In this document: one piece after another, positions 9,146 through 18,300 of the stretch
How positions within the stretch are numbered: position 1 is the first letter of the stretch
Layout of the letters: every line of letters begins with the position of its first letter
From: Deltaproteobacteria bacterium
GTDB lineage: Bacteria; Myxococcota_A; UBA796; UBA2385
DNA: 45,210 bases
Direction of reading: 5' to 3'
NCBI GenBank assembly: GCA_016792625.1
Contig: JAEUKK010000140.1
Coordinates: 1 to 45,210, forward strand
Notes under the pieces: model-generated
Seen by the model: only the letters and a program-made list of their open reading frames with translations
Told to the model about the DNA's origin: nothing
Databases searched by the model: none
Position numbers and translations under genes: made by a program

Positions 9146-9888
9146 CCGGCCTCCGCCTCTTCGGCGGTGCGGAAACGGTAGCCCGCTCCCCGCACCGTCT
9201 CGACATAGTCCGCAGCCAAGCCGAGCTTTTGGCGCAGGCGCTTCACGTGCGTATCGACCGTGCGCGTGTTGAGGCTCGGGGGCAGCTCCCACACCTTTTC
9301 AAGGAGCTCACCGCGGCTGCACAAGCGCCCGGCGTGCACCGCGAGCCAAGCCAACAAGCGGTACTCGGTCGCGGTGAGCTGAAGCTCGTCCTCGGCGACA
9401 AAGGCCCGGTGCGCGCCTTGCTCGATGCGCAGCACGCCGATGCGCAGCACACCTTGCTCCTCGTCGACCGGGGGTGCGGCGGCGACCCGGCGAGCCCCCG
9501 CCTTGGCGCGCAGCACCAGCTCTTGGATGTGAAAGGGCTTGGTGACGTAGTCGTCGGCCCCCACCTCGAAACCACCGAGCCGGTCAGCGTCCTCGTCGCG
9601 CGCGGTGACCATGATGATGTAGCAGTCCTGGGTGCGGCGGCTGGCGCGGAGCCGCTGGCAGACCTCGGTCCCCGGGATGTCGGGCAGCATCAGGTCGAGG
9701 AGGACGACGTGCGGGCGGTGCTCTTGGGCGCGGGCGATGGCGCTGAGGCCGTCGGCAGCCTCGACCACCTCAAAGCCCGCCTTGGCGAGGTTGTACTGCA
9801 GCAGCGCGCGGATGTCGGCCTCATCGTCCACCACGAGCACCTGAAGAGGGGGCTCGGCGGCGCTCACGCGCTCCGTGGGCTGGGTCAT
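9142..9888 (-). CDS. PhoB/OmpR-family response regulator
   Basis: A 248-residue regulator. The receiver domain (about 15-130) has the acidic pair D21/D22, phosphoacceptor D65 in LLDLMLPD, T95 in the IIMVTA strand and K117 in YVTKPF. The winged-helix DNA-binding domain occupies about 150-245, with the typical recognition region NTRTVDTHVKRLRQKLG and the terminal VRGAGYRF hairpin. The ATG at 9888 is preceded by GAGGAAG at good spacing; the frame is open further upstream but that part has no coding character. It is coupled to the kinase by a GTGA overlap. It probably binds direct repeats upstream of its targets, which I cannot identify here. Confidence 0.94.
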   Translation of the reverse strand: MTQPTERVSAAEPPLQVLVVDDEADIRALLQYNLAKAGFEVVEAADGLSAIARAQEHRPHVVLLDLMLPDIPGTEVCQRLRASRRTQDCYIIMVTARDEDADRLGGFEVGADDYVTKPFHIQELVLRAKAGARRVAAAPPVDEEQGVLRIGVLRIEQGAHRAFVAEDELQLTATEYRLLAWLAVHAGRLCSRGELLEKVWELPPSLNTRTVDTHVKRLRQKLGLAADYVETVRGAGYRFRTAEEAEAG

Positions 9889-9986
9889 CGTCTTCCTCGG
9901 CGGGCGAATCAAAGGTGGGCGCGCGGGGGCCCCGGCCCAAGCGCTGCGGGAAGATGACCCGGCAGCCGCCCCCTGGCACCTGAACG

Positions 9987-11000
9987 TCACGTCTCGCGCT
10001 GTCTCCGCTGCCCCCACCCGCCGGAGATCCACAGGGAGAGGCCGCCGACCAGGCCACGAGAGAGCTCTCCCGTCCAACGCGTCCAGGCGATCGCCAGCGC
10101 GGCGGGCGCGGCGATGCCAAAACTCTCTCCCACGAGGATAAACACCGATTCACGGAGACCAACCCCGCCCACGGTGATGGGCAGCGAGAGCACAGCGTCC
10201 ATCGCGGGGACCAGCCCGATCTGTCGAGGCAGGGGGATCTCCACCCCCGCAGCCCAGAACAGCACGCTGACGCTGGCGATGTTGCCGAGCGCCATCGGCA
10301 GCCCGAGCGCGGCGATGCGCAGGGTGGCCCGCCCCGCGCCTGCGGCCGCGCGCAGCGCCTCCACGATCCGCAAGGCCCGCGCCCCAATCCACGGCAAGCG
10401 CCCGACACGATCACCAGCGAGCCGTACGCCGACCGGGAGGGCGACCAAAATGCCGATGCCCGCGCCGATGACGGCCGCGGCAGCCAGCTCCAGTGCGCGC
10501 AGCCCGGGCCAGGGGCCCTGCAGAAGAAAGACCACCAGCAGGCCGATCCACAGCCCAAGATCGACCACCCTGAGGTGGAGCGCGGCGGCGAGCACCCCCT
10601 CGAGGTCGCCTGTCTGGCGGGCCAAGACCGCAACCCGAGTGAGATCAGCGCCACCGCGTGGCAACACGAGCGCCGCGAAGGCCGACCGCAGGTGCAGCAG
10701 GACCAGCTCGCCCAAGGGCACCGCGTGGCCCAGCGCAGCCAAGGCGGTGCGGTGCCGCTCCGCCAACAACATCGTGTTCACCGCCATTACCGCCGAGGGC
10801 ATCGCCAAGGTCCATCGCGGCAGCGCTTCGCTGATCGACCCGAGCTCCCCGGCCGGCAGGCGGTGTACCACCCACCAGGTCGCGGCGACGGTCACGGCCG
10901 CCCGAAGCGCGCGCACCCCCCAGGTGCGCAGGGCCGCGCCACCGAGGGGGGTCGGCGGCGGGCGAGGCTCGACGGGCGCCGGGGCGGCTGCAGGATCCAT
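9987..11000 (-). CDS. LPG_synthase_TM / UPF0104-type flippase-like membrane protein
   Basis: A 337-residue polytopic membrane protein with about 7-8 hydrophobic helices after a Pro/Ala-rich cytoplasmic N-terminus. Family hallmarks are RGGADLTRVAVLARQTGDLEGVLAAALHLRVVD in the first half and the ITVGGVGLRESVF loop near the C-terminus, typical of the membrane region shared by lysyl-phosphatidylglycerol synthases and the AglD/UPF0104 proteins. The aminoacyl-transferase domain of MprF is absent. Members lacking that domain are thought to move lipids or lipid-linked sugars. The start at 11000 has GGAGGG upstream. It is transcribed towards the response regulator with a 98-base gap, so shared transcription is possible but not shown. 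Confidence 0.8.
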   Translation of the reverse strand: MDPAAAPAPVEPRPPPTPLGGAALRTWGVRALRAAVTVAATWWVVHRLPAGELGSISEALPRWTLAMPSAVMAVNTMLLAERHRTALAALGHAVPLGELVLLHLRSAFAALVLPRGGADLTRVAVLARQTGDLEGVLAAALHLRVVDLGLWIGLLVVFLLQGPWPGLRALELAAAAVIGAGIGILVALPVGVRLAGDRVGRLPWIGARALRIVEALRAAAGAGRATLRIAALGLPMALGNIASVSVLFWAAGVEIPLPRQIGLVPAMDAVLSLPITVGGVGLRESVFILVGESFGIAAPAALAIAWTRWTGELSRGLVGGLSLWISGGWGQRRQRET

Positions 11001-11079
11001 GCGCGACCCTCCGCGGGGGTGGATAGCCTGCTGACGGCACGATCCGCGAGCACGGCGGCGCGCACCCTCAGGGAGGTCC

Positions 11080-11847
11080 ATGAGCCGCGTTGTTCTCCGC
11101 CGCTCGCCGTTGAACGCGCTCGCTGCGGCGGTGGCGCTCGGCGCCTGCGGGGGGCAGACGGTCGACGCGCAGCAGGTGGAGGCCGCGCTCCGCGCCGCCC
11201 AAGAGAAGCCAGCAGCGGCGGCCGAGATCTGCGGCGCCCTCCCCAGCGGTAGGTGGCGCGCCGAGTGTGTGCTCAGCGCTGTGGAGCGGCTCGCGGCACA
11301 CCAGCCCGCGATCGCCGAGGGCTTGTGCGCGCAGCTCGAGGAGGATGAGGGCGGCGTGGACGCGCAGGAGTGTTGGTTCCAGCTCGCTGAGCGCAGCCTC
11401 GACGTCGCCCTCTGTGTACGGGCGGGGTCTTTTGTCGAGGATTGCCGGATCCACGTGTGGACCGCCCGCGTCCCAACCTTGGCCGCCGCGCAGGTCTCCG
11501 AGGGTGCACCGCTCGAGCCAGCCTTGCCGGGGCTCGCGCTCGCGGCAGCGGAGCATGGTTTTGTTCCTGACGACCCACGTCCATGGACCGCGCTGTACCG
11601 CCACCTCCACCACGCCGCCGGCGCACCGACCCCGGGGGTCTGCGCGGGGCTTCCCGAAGAGCACCAGCAGTGGTGCACCCGGGCCGGGGTCGGCGTCTAC
11701 CGCGACCAGCTCCAGTTTCTCCGCGACAGCAACCACTTCCCCTGTGGCGGGGCGCCGGCCGCGGTGGCGGCACCGGCGGGGGCGCCCTACCGCGCCGCCT
11801 ATGCCGAGCTGGCCGTGCAAGTCGGCTGCCCGACGGGTGCCTTGTGA
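11080..11847 (+). CDS. Cys-repeat lipoprotein, function unknown
   Basis: A 255-residue predicted lipoprotein: a basic n-region, a hydrophobic Ala/Leu stretch and lipobox LGAC (acylated C23). The mature part carries at least ten Cys residues arranged in pairs roughly 11-17 residues apart (for example AEICGAL..RAEC, GLCAQL..QEC, ALCVRAG..EDC, GVCAGL..QWC), each pair embedded in a predicted helix-turn-helix. That spacing suggests a disulfide-locked helical repeat outside the cytoplasm. No known domain is recognised. The ATG is preceded by GGAGG. The stop overlaps the start of the next gene (GTGA at 11844-11847), so the two lipoproteins are likely made together and may interact. It is transcribed away from the flippase-like gene. 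Confidence 0.75.
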   Translation: MSRVVLRRSPLNALAAAVALGACGGQTVDAQQVEAALRAAQEKPAAAAEICGALPSGRWRAECVLSAVERLAAHQPAIAEGLCAQLEEDEGGVDAQECWFQLAERSLDVALCVRAGSFVEDCRIHVWTARVPTLAAAQVSEGAPLEPALPGLALAAAEHGFVPDDPRPWTALYRHLHHAAGAPTPGVCAGLPEEHQQWCTRAGVGVYRDQLQFLRDSNHFPCGGAPAAVAAPAGAPYRAAYAELAVQVGCPTGAL

Positions 11848-12737
11848 GGGCGCCGTGGGTCGCGGCGCTGGCGATGTGCGGGTGCGCCGAGCTCAGCCAG
11901 CGGCAAAGCGTCGAGCTGATCGTCGTCTCGGACCAGCTCCGCGTGGTGGACGTTCGGGCGTCCGCCGGCGCGACGGGGGTCCTCCGCGGCTCGGGGCAGC
12001 TGCTGGTGGACCGATGGGTCCCCGAGAGCTCGCCGATCACCTTCGCGGAGCGCGCCGGCCCCGACGAGGTGCGGGCGAACGACGCGGGCATCCTCGTCGG
12101 GGGTGACGTGCTGCACGTTGTCGGTGATGAGATCGAGGCGTTGGTGGCCAGCCCTGAGCTGAGCTTGCGGCTCTCGGCCCGCGGGCTTGGGGAGGCGGAG
12201 GCTGCGACCTGCGCCACGACCGCTTGGTCGAGCTCGATCCAGCCCACCGACGTGGAAGGTTGGGTGGAGGCAGCGCAGCGCGGAGGCTCCGTACGCGGGC
12301 CAGCGCTCTGGATCACCCGCCAGGGAGCTCCGCCCACCGCCCCGCGGCGGCTCCTCTACCTGCGGACGGGGGAGGTTGAGCTCCTTTGGTCGGAGGACGG
12401 CTGCGTCACGTGGCGATTGGTCACCTCCGGGTCCGCAGTGCAGGCCCCGCCGACCGACCTCGAGATCAGCCTCGACCCATGGGGTCAAGGCGAGGTTCGA
12501 GCCGGGAGCCTGGGCCTCGACCTGCGGCTGCGCGCCACCGCCGTTCGTGGCGCGACCGACGTCTACGGCCAGCTCAGCGCGCCCGAAGCTTGGCTGGCCG
12601 GCGCGATGTCGGGCCGGGCCGAGCGCCGGGTCGCCCTTGTGGAGGCCCAGGGTCAGCTCGGAGGGCCCGCCACCCCGATCCGCGCCACCGCGTTGTTCTT
12701 GGAAGTTGGGCCCGCCAGCGCGGCGCCCGCCCAATAG
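11844..12737 (+). CDS. Predicted lipoprotein, function unknown
   Basis: A 297-residue protein whose GTG start overlaps the preceding stop. The first 17 residues are hydrophobic and end in MCGC, a plausible though non-canonical lipobox. The rest is mostly beta-strand-like with repeated short hydrophobic runs and a single Cys pair (about 111 and 187), suggesting a beta-rich extracytoplasmic domain. No family is recognised. The frame continues 261 bases upstream inside the previous gene, but that part is Arg/Pro-rich shadow sequence, so the overlapping GTG is preferred. The 3' end overlaps the convergent GST-like gene by 85 bases. Confidence 0.72.
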   Translation: MRAPWVAALAMCGCAELSQRQSVELIVVSDQLRVVDVRASAGATGVLRGSGQLLVDRWVPESSPITFAERAGPDEVRANDAGILVGGDVLHVVGDEIEALVASPELSLRLSARGLGEAEAATCATTAWSSSIQPTDVEGWVEAAQRGGSVRGPALWITRQGAPPTAPRRLLYLRTGEVELLWSEDGCVTWRLVTSGSAVQAPPTDLEISLDPWGQGEVRAGSLGLDLRLRATAVRGATDVYGQLSAPEAWLAGAMSGRAERRVALVEAQGQLGGPATPIRATALFLEVGPASAAPAQ

Positions 12738-13453
12738 CGAGCCCGCACCCGCTCGGTGTGGGCGCAGAGCTTCGGGAACCGCCGAGTCAGCTCTTTCGCG
12801 GGACAGTTGCCCGGGGTGCCCAAAAGGCTCGCGATGAACCCAAAACAGATCGCGTCCGCGCAGCCGGGGCTGCCAAACACCCAGCCATCCGCTGGCATCA
12901 GCTGCTCCAAGGCCGTGAGATCGGCCCGGAGGAGCTCCAGGATCCGCTCCTCGGGCTGGCGACCGATCCCCTGCCCGTGGAGCTGGGCGAGCGCCGCCCG
13001 GCGGGCGATCATGGCGGCCAGCGGGCGGAGAACGGCGGGCACAAAGTTGAAGTAGGCAGAGCGGACGTGACCGAAGCCCTCAGCTCGGGTCCAACGCGCC
13101 CAGACCAAGACAAAGTAGATATGCTCCTCGACCAACCGCTGGATCAAATGGAGCAAGGCCCGCTGCTGGGGATCGAGCGCCGCATCGACCTGCAAGGCGC
13201 GGGCCCGGGTCAGCTCCTCGATGATCCGTGAGCTATCAGCCAACACCTCTCCGTTTGGCAGCAACAGGTACGGAAACTTCCCCGTTGGGCTCCTCGGTGG
13301 GCCGGTCAACGGCGCGGTGGTGTACGGGACCTCAGCGATGCGCAGGAAGGTCTCGAGCTTCACAGCGAAGGGGCTGGGACTGCAGAGCCCCCAGACCCCC
13401 GGAAAGCCCACCACGACGACAGGGGTGTCGCCCTCCAAGCTTGGCGTCTCCAA
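12653..13453 (-). CDS. Glutathione S-transferase-fold protein, metaxin/FAXC type
   Basis: A 266-residue protein with a thioredoxin-like N-terminal domain (VVVVGFPGVWGLCSPSPF, then a strand at VPYTT and the FPYLLLPNGEVLADSSRIIEEL segment with the cis-Pro and the glutathione-contacting DS pair) and an all-helical GST C-terminal domain to about residue 240. The sequence resembles the GST_N/GST_C pair of metaxin- and FAXC-like proteins more than classical detoxifying GSTs. Bacterial members of this group are largely uncharacterised. I place the start at the TTG at 13453 because GGAG lies six bases upstream and no ATG or GTG fits the domain start; the longer frame upstream is antisense to the ferritin-like gene. 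It is divergent from that gene, with 91 bases between starts. Confidence 0.75.
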   Translation of the reverse strand: METPSLEGDTPVVVVGFPGVWGLCSPSPFAVKLETFLRIAEVPYTTAPLTGPPRSPTGKFPYLLLPNGEVLADSSRIIEELTRARALQVDAALDPQQRALLHLIQRLVEEHIYFVLVWARWTRAEGFGHVRSAYFNFVPAVLRPLAAMIARRAALAQLHGQGIGRQPEERILELLRADLTALEQLMPADGWVFGSPGCADAICFGFIASLLGTPGNCPAKELTRRFPKLCAHTERVRARYWAGAALAGPTSKNNAVARIGVAGPPS

Positions 13454-13544
13454 CGTCCGCTCCGGTGCGCCCCATGGATGGGAATGCGCGCGCCAAGTGG
13501 ATAACCAACGGGCCAAGCGGGGGCTCGAACCCTGGGAGGCTGTT

Positions 13545-14291
13545 GTGACCGCCGATCTGGACCTCCAACGCGCCATCCTTGAGTGGCGGGCGCGGGCGGC
13601 AGCCGAGCACCGAAGCGCCGCCCAAGCGGCCCGGCTGCTCCACTTGGGCGTAGTGCTCGGGCTGGATCGCGCCCACATCGACGCCTTGGCGCGCACCGTC
13701 GCCGATGAGCTCGACCACGCCGCGCTCGCCCTCGGCGTAGCGCGGGCGCTCGGCGGAGATGACGCGCCGGTCGACGTGGAGCTCGCGCTCCTCTTACCCG
13801 GGCCGGGGCGAGGCCCGCTCGCCGAGGCCCTCCTGCTCTGCTTGACCGAGCTATGCGTGGGCGAGACCCTGGCGGTGGACCTCTTCGCGACGATGCGCGC
13901 CGCGGCGACCCAACCCGAGGCCCGGAGCGCGTTGGACCGAATCTTGCGTGACGAGCCCCGCCACCGGCGTTGGGCTTGGCGTCACCTCGACGCGCTGCTC
14001 AGGCTCGATCCCGAAGGAGGGAGACGACTCCTGAACGACGCACTGGAAGGCATACTCACCGGGTTCGCCTCTGCGTACGCCGACGTGCCCGCCGCGCTCG
14101 ACCCGGGCGCCACGGGGCGCGCCGCGGGGCTGCTCAGTGGATCCACGTGGAGACGCGTGTTCTGGCGGACCTGGAGCCGACAGCTCCGTCCGAAGCTCAG
14201 CCGGGCGGGCCTGGAGGCGCCCCGCTTCGCTGCGCGCGCCGAAGCCCGTGGTAGCCTCCCGCCGACGGGCGCGGTCCACGCTGGAACCTGA
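13545..14291 (+). CDS. Ferritin-like di-iron four-helix-bundle protein
   Basis: A 248-residue, mostly helical protein carrying the full di-iron ligand set: E21 in helix 1, ExxH (E55, H58) in helix 2, E107 in helix 3 and ExxH (E137, H140) in helix 4. That is the carboxylate-histidine pattern of ferritin-like oxidases and hydroxylases. I cannot assign a subfamily, so iron storage, oxygen activation and peroxide scavenging are all open. The GTG at 13545 has GGGAGG five bases upstream and begins just before helix 1. The frame is open as far back as 13221, but that stretch is antisense to the GST-like gene. The AgmX-tail gene follows after 16 bases. Confidence 0.78.
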   Translation: MTADLDLQRAILEWRARAAAEHRSAAQAARLLHLGVVLGLDRAHIDALARTVADELDHAALALGVARALGGDDAPVDVELALLLPGPGRGPLAEALLLCLTELCVGETLAVDLFATMRAAATQPEARSALDRILRDEPRHRRWAWRHLDALLRLDPEGGRRLLNDALEGILTGFASAYADVPAALDPGATGRAAGLLSGSTWRRVFWRTWSRQLRPKLSRAGLEAPRFAARAEARGSLPPTGAVHAGT

Positions 14292-14307
14292 CGCCCCTGG
14301 AGCCCCG

Positions 14308-15192
14308 ATGACCCTGCGCCCGGTGTACCCCCGCGCCCTGCTCGCCCTTGCTTTCAGCGTGGTCGGACCGGCCTTTGCCGCCGATGATGACGAGTTCTTG
14401 GAGCCCGCTGGCGGCTCCGAAGAGGTGGAGGGCGCCGCGGACCGCAGCACCTGGAGCTGGCCCGACGAGACCCGGTTCAACACGAGCGCGAACACCGTCA
14501 CGCTGATCTGGGATCGCGAGAGCGCCCCCGAGGTCCTCGAGTTCGATGACATCATCCGGGTCGAGCGCGCACAGGCCTACGAGAGCAGCCCGGAGGAGCT
14601 CTTTTTGCGCGTGGCGGATGGTCGGCGCATCCTGTTCTCTCGCGGCGCCGACGCGGCCACCCATGCCGTCTTGACCAAAGCGCTCACCGGCTTCCGCCTC
14701 GAGGTGATGCCGCCTGGGCAGGGCCACTTCGACACAAGGAACGGCGCCAAAGCCGCCAGCCCGCGGGTGCGGATCGGCCCCGGTGACGGGGTCGTCTACC
14801 GAAGGGCCCAAGCCACCGACCTCGCGCTCCGCGGGGACCGGGGGGGAGAGCTCCGGGTCGTCGCCGAGGACGACCACGCCGCCCTCCGTGGCGAGGGTGG
14901 GGGCACCTTGGCCAAGGAGCAGATCGACCTGGTCATCAAAGAACGGATGGCCCTCTACTCACGGTGCTACGAGAAGGAGCTGCGGCGCGACGCCCAGCTC
15001 GCCGGCAAGGTGGTCATCCGCTTCGTGGTCGACAAGGACGGCAGCGTCAAGCACGCCCACCTCCGCGCGACCAGCATGAACAACAGCGTCGTCGAGAGCT
15101 GTGTGACCTCCGAGGTGCTCCAGACCCGCTTCCCCCGCCCGAACGGCGGGACCGTGGTGGTCAGCTACCCCTTCTCGTTCCAGCCCCGCTGA
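14308..15192 (+). CDS. AgmX/PglI C-terminal-domain protein, exported
   Basis: A 294-residue protein with a signal peptide (about 1-25, ending in AFA). A middle region of about 170 residues includes acidic and beta-rich stretches. The C-terminal domain (about 203-294) has the TonB-like pattern seen in myxobacterial gliding-motility proteins AgmX and PglI: IKERMALYSRCYEKELRR, GKVVIRFVVDKDGSVKHA, a paired Cys (VVESCVTSEV) and a last strand before the stop. In Myxococcota this tail occurs on many envelope proteins, some tied to motility or signalling. A GTAGCCT element at 14251-14257 could be a -10 box. Weak lineage evidence: the domain is strongly associated with this phylum. Confidence 0.82.
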   Translation: MTLRPVYPRALLALAFSVVGPAFAADDDEFLEPAGGSEEVEGAADRSTWSWPDETRFNTSANTVTLIWDRESAPEVLEFDDIIRVERAQAYESSPEELFLRVADGRRILFSRGADAATHAVLTKALTGFRLEVMPPGQGHFDTRNGAKAASPRVRIGPGDGVVYRRAQATDLALRGDRGGELRVVAEDDHAALRGEGGGTLAKEQIDLVIKERMALYSRCYEKELRRDAQLAGKVVIRFVVDKDGSVKHAHLRATSMNNSVVESCVTSEVLQTRFPRPNGGTVVVSYPFSFQPR

Positions 15193-15243
15193 CCCGCAGG
15201 CTGGCCGACGGCGATCTTTTTCCCCACCGGGGCTGAGGCTCGG

Positions 15244-15262
15244 CTGAACGACGGCACTGAAC
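15244..15262. promoter_or_regulatory. Two CTGAAC half-sites upstream of the double uvrA
   Basis: CTGAAC occurs at 15244-15249 and 15257-15262, read as GTTCAG on the minus strand, 13 bases apart and about 85-100 bases before the uvrA start. GTTCAG is the conserved half of the LexA motif reported for Myxococcus xanthus, but the other half of that motif matches poorly at both places. Regulation by LexA is a possibility only. Confidence 0.25.
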
Positions 15263-15346
15263 ACGGTGTAAAACCAGCTCAAGCGGTCGCCGATTGACCG
15301 TGACACCACCGAGGGATCGGATACCCCTGCGCAGCATGGAGGTCCG

Positions 15347-18300
15347 ATGCCCCCCCGCGCTCGTTCTGCCCGCCCTGGCGCCGGGGCAGCCCCTGCCGCG
15401 CCCTCGCCTACGGCCGGCGCGGCACCCAGCCCCGATGTCCCGCCGCCCGCAACGGCTGAGGCGCCTGCTGCGGCCGCACAAGCCGAGCTGCCGCTTGGCA
15501 GCCCCGCCATCGTTGTCGTGGGGGCGCGCGAGCACAACCTCAAGGGCATCGACTTGCGCCTGCCGCGGGGCAGCTTCACCGTGATCACGGGCCTGTCGGG
15601 CTCTGGCAAGTCCTCGCTCGCCTTCGATACGGTGTACCAAGAAGGCCAGCGCCGCTTCCTCGAGTCTTTGTCGGCCTACGCCCGGCAGTTCCTCGGCTCG
15701 ATGGAGAAGCCCAAGGTCGAACGCGTCGACGGCCTCTCGCCGACGCTCTGCATCGACCAGAAGACCGTCAACCGGAACCCCCGCAGCACCGTCGGCACGG
15801 TCACCGAGATCCTCGACCACCTGCGCCTGCTGATGGCCCGCTTGGGCACGCCCCACTGCCCGCGCTGTGACCGGGCGCTCTCCCGCACGGGCCCGAGCGA
15901 GGTGGTCGACCGCCTCCTCCGCGACGAGCCCGAGGCCTGGATCACCGTGATGGCGCCGATCGTGCGCGAGCGCAAGGGTGAGTACCGCAAGGAGCTCGCC
16001 GAGGCCCTCGCCCAGGGCTGGCTGCGCGCCCGCGTCGACGGCGCCCTGCGCCGGCTCGACGAAGACATCGCGCTGGCACGCTACGAGAAGCACACCATCG
16101 AGCTTGTCGTTGATCGGGTGCGGTCCCGGCCCGAGGCCCGCGCTCGGCTGGTCGAGGCCATCGAACAGGCGGCCGGTCGGGCTGAGGGCACTGTCAGCCT
16201 CTTGATTCGCGCCGAGGGCGCCGCCGAGGACCGCTACGAGCTGGTCGGCATGAGCCGAAGCTGCCCCGAACACGGCATCACCGCGCCCGAGCTCGAGCCG
16301 CGCCTGTTCAGCTTCAACGCCCCCCAGGGCATGTGCGTGAGCTGCGCGGGCCTCGGCTACCTCGAGGACTTTGACCTCAGCTTGCTGCTCGACGAAGAGG
16401 CGCCGGTGGACCAGTGCCTCCGCGCGTTGGGCGAAGACGACAACCTCCCATTCACCGTGGTCTCTGGCGACAGCCTGCGCCAGCTCTGCGCGGGGCTTCG
16501 GGTGGCGCCGAAGACGCCGCTCAAAGCCCTGCGCCCAGAGGACCGCGCGGCGCTCCTGAACGGCTGCGCGGTCGAGATCGAGGTCACCCGGCGGCACGAG
16601 GGCCGCACCAGCACCACCCGCCGGCCCTGGCCAGGCCTGCTGCCCGTGGTGCGCGAGGTCTGGAAATACACCTACCTCAAGCGCCTGCAGCCCTACCGGC
16701 GACAGCAGCCCTGCGGAGACTGCGGGGGCGCCCGCCTCAACCCGCTGGCGCGCGCGGTGCGCTTCCGCGACCAAGACATCGTCAGGCTCACCACCCTCAC
16801 CGTCGAGGGCGCCCAGGCCTGGGTGGGCGGGCTTCAGCTCACCGGCGCCGAGGAGCGGATCGGCGCGCCGATCCTCAAAGAGCTGCGCGCCCGGCTCGGC
16901 TTTCTGCAAGAGGTCGGGCTCGGCTACCTCGGGTTGGACCGCTCGGCAGCCACGCTCAGCGGCGGAGAGGGCCAGCGCATCCGCCTCGCCGGTCAGGTCG
17001 GCGCCGGGCTGCAAGGCGTCACCTATGTGCTGGACGAGCCGAGCATCGGCCTGCACGCGCGGGACCAGGGCCGCCTGCTTCGCGCGCTCACCGCGCTGCG
17101 AGACAAGGGGAACACCGTCCTGGTGGTCGAACATGACCCGATGACCATGGCGGCAGCCGACTACCTCGTCGAGGTCGGGCCCGGCGCGGGCGTCGAGGGC
17201 GGTCGCCTCGTGGCCAGCGGCCCACCCGCAGAGTTCCTGCGCTCCGACGCGCTGACCGCGCGCTTCCTCCGCGGTGAAGAGCGCATCCCAATGCCGACGG
17301 TCCGCCGACCCACCGACGGCCCGGCCTTGACGCTGCGCGGGGCCCGCGCGCACAACCTCCGCGACCTGACCCTGCGCGTGCCCTTGCGCACCCTGACGGT
17401 GGTGACCGGGGTGAGCGGCTCGGGCAAGTCGACGCTGGTGCTGCAGACCTTGACCCGCGCGCTGGCGGCCCGGCTGCACGGCGCGGGCGAAGCCCCGGGG
17501 GACTTCGACGCCCTCGAGGGCGCAGAGCACGTCGACAAGATCGTCCGCATCGACCAAGATCCCATCGGCCGCACACCGCGGTCCAACCCGGCGACCTACA
17601 CCGGCGCCATGGACCACATCCGCGACCTCTTCGCCGCCCTGCCCGAGAGCCGGGCACGGGCCTACAAGAAGGGCCGCTTCAGCTTCAATGTCGCCGGGGG
17701 TCGCTGCGAGGAGTGCAAGGGCGCCGGCGTGATCACCGTCGAGCTGCAGTTCCTCGCCGACGTCGAGCTGCCCTGCGAAGCCTGCGGCGGCAAGCGCTTC
17801 AACCCTGAGACCCTTGAGCTGCGCTACCGCGGGCGCACGATCACCGAGGTCCTCGATCTGAGCATCGCCGAGGCCGCGGCGGTTTTTCAGCAGCACCGCG
17901 CCCTCCGGCGGGTGCTCGACACCCTTGTCGAAGTGGGCCTCGGCTACATCAAGCTCGGCCAGCCGAGCACCACCTTGTCGGGGGGTGAGGCCCAGCGCAT
18001 CAAGCTCGCCGCAGAGCTCGCCCGGCCGCAGCCCGCCCGCACCCTCTATGTTCTCGATGAGCCGACCACTGGGCTGCACATGGCCGATGTGCGCCGGCTC
18101 CTCGGTTGTCTGCAGCAGCTAGTCGACCGCGGCCACACCGTGCTGGTCGTCGAACACGACACCGACATCATCAAGTGCGCCGACCACCTGATCGATCTCG
18201 GCCCCGAAGGCGGCACCGGGGGCGGACTCTTCGTGGGAGAGGGCCGGCCCGAGCAGCTCGCCCGCCTCGACAGCCCCACCGGCCGCGTGCTCGCCGAGGT

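Noticed and set aside
15294..15324. TTGACC and GGATAC as a promoter for uvrA
   Set aside because: The spacing is 19-20 bases and the -10 match is poor; I do not regard it as supported.
15161..18079. A 972-residue open frame on the minus strand opposite uvrA
   Set aside because: It has no domain similarity, reads as low-complexity Ala/Arg/Val, and covers a region where the plus strand has perfect UvrA motifs.
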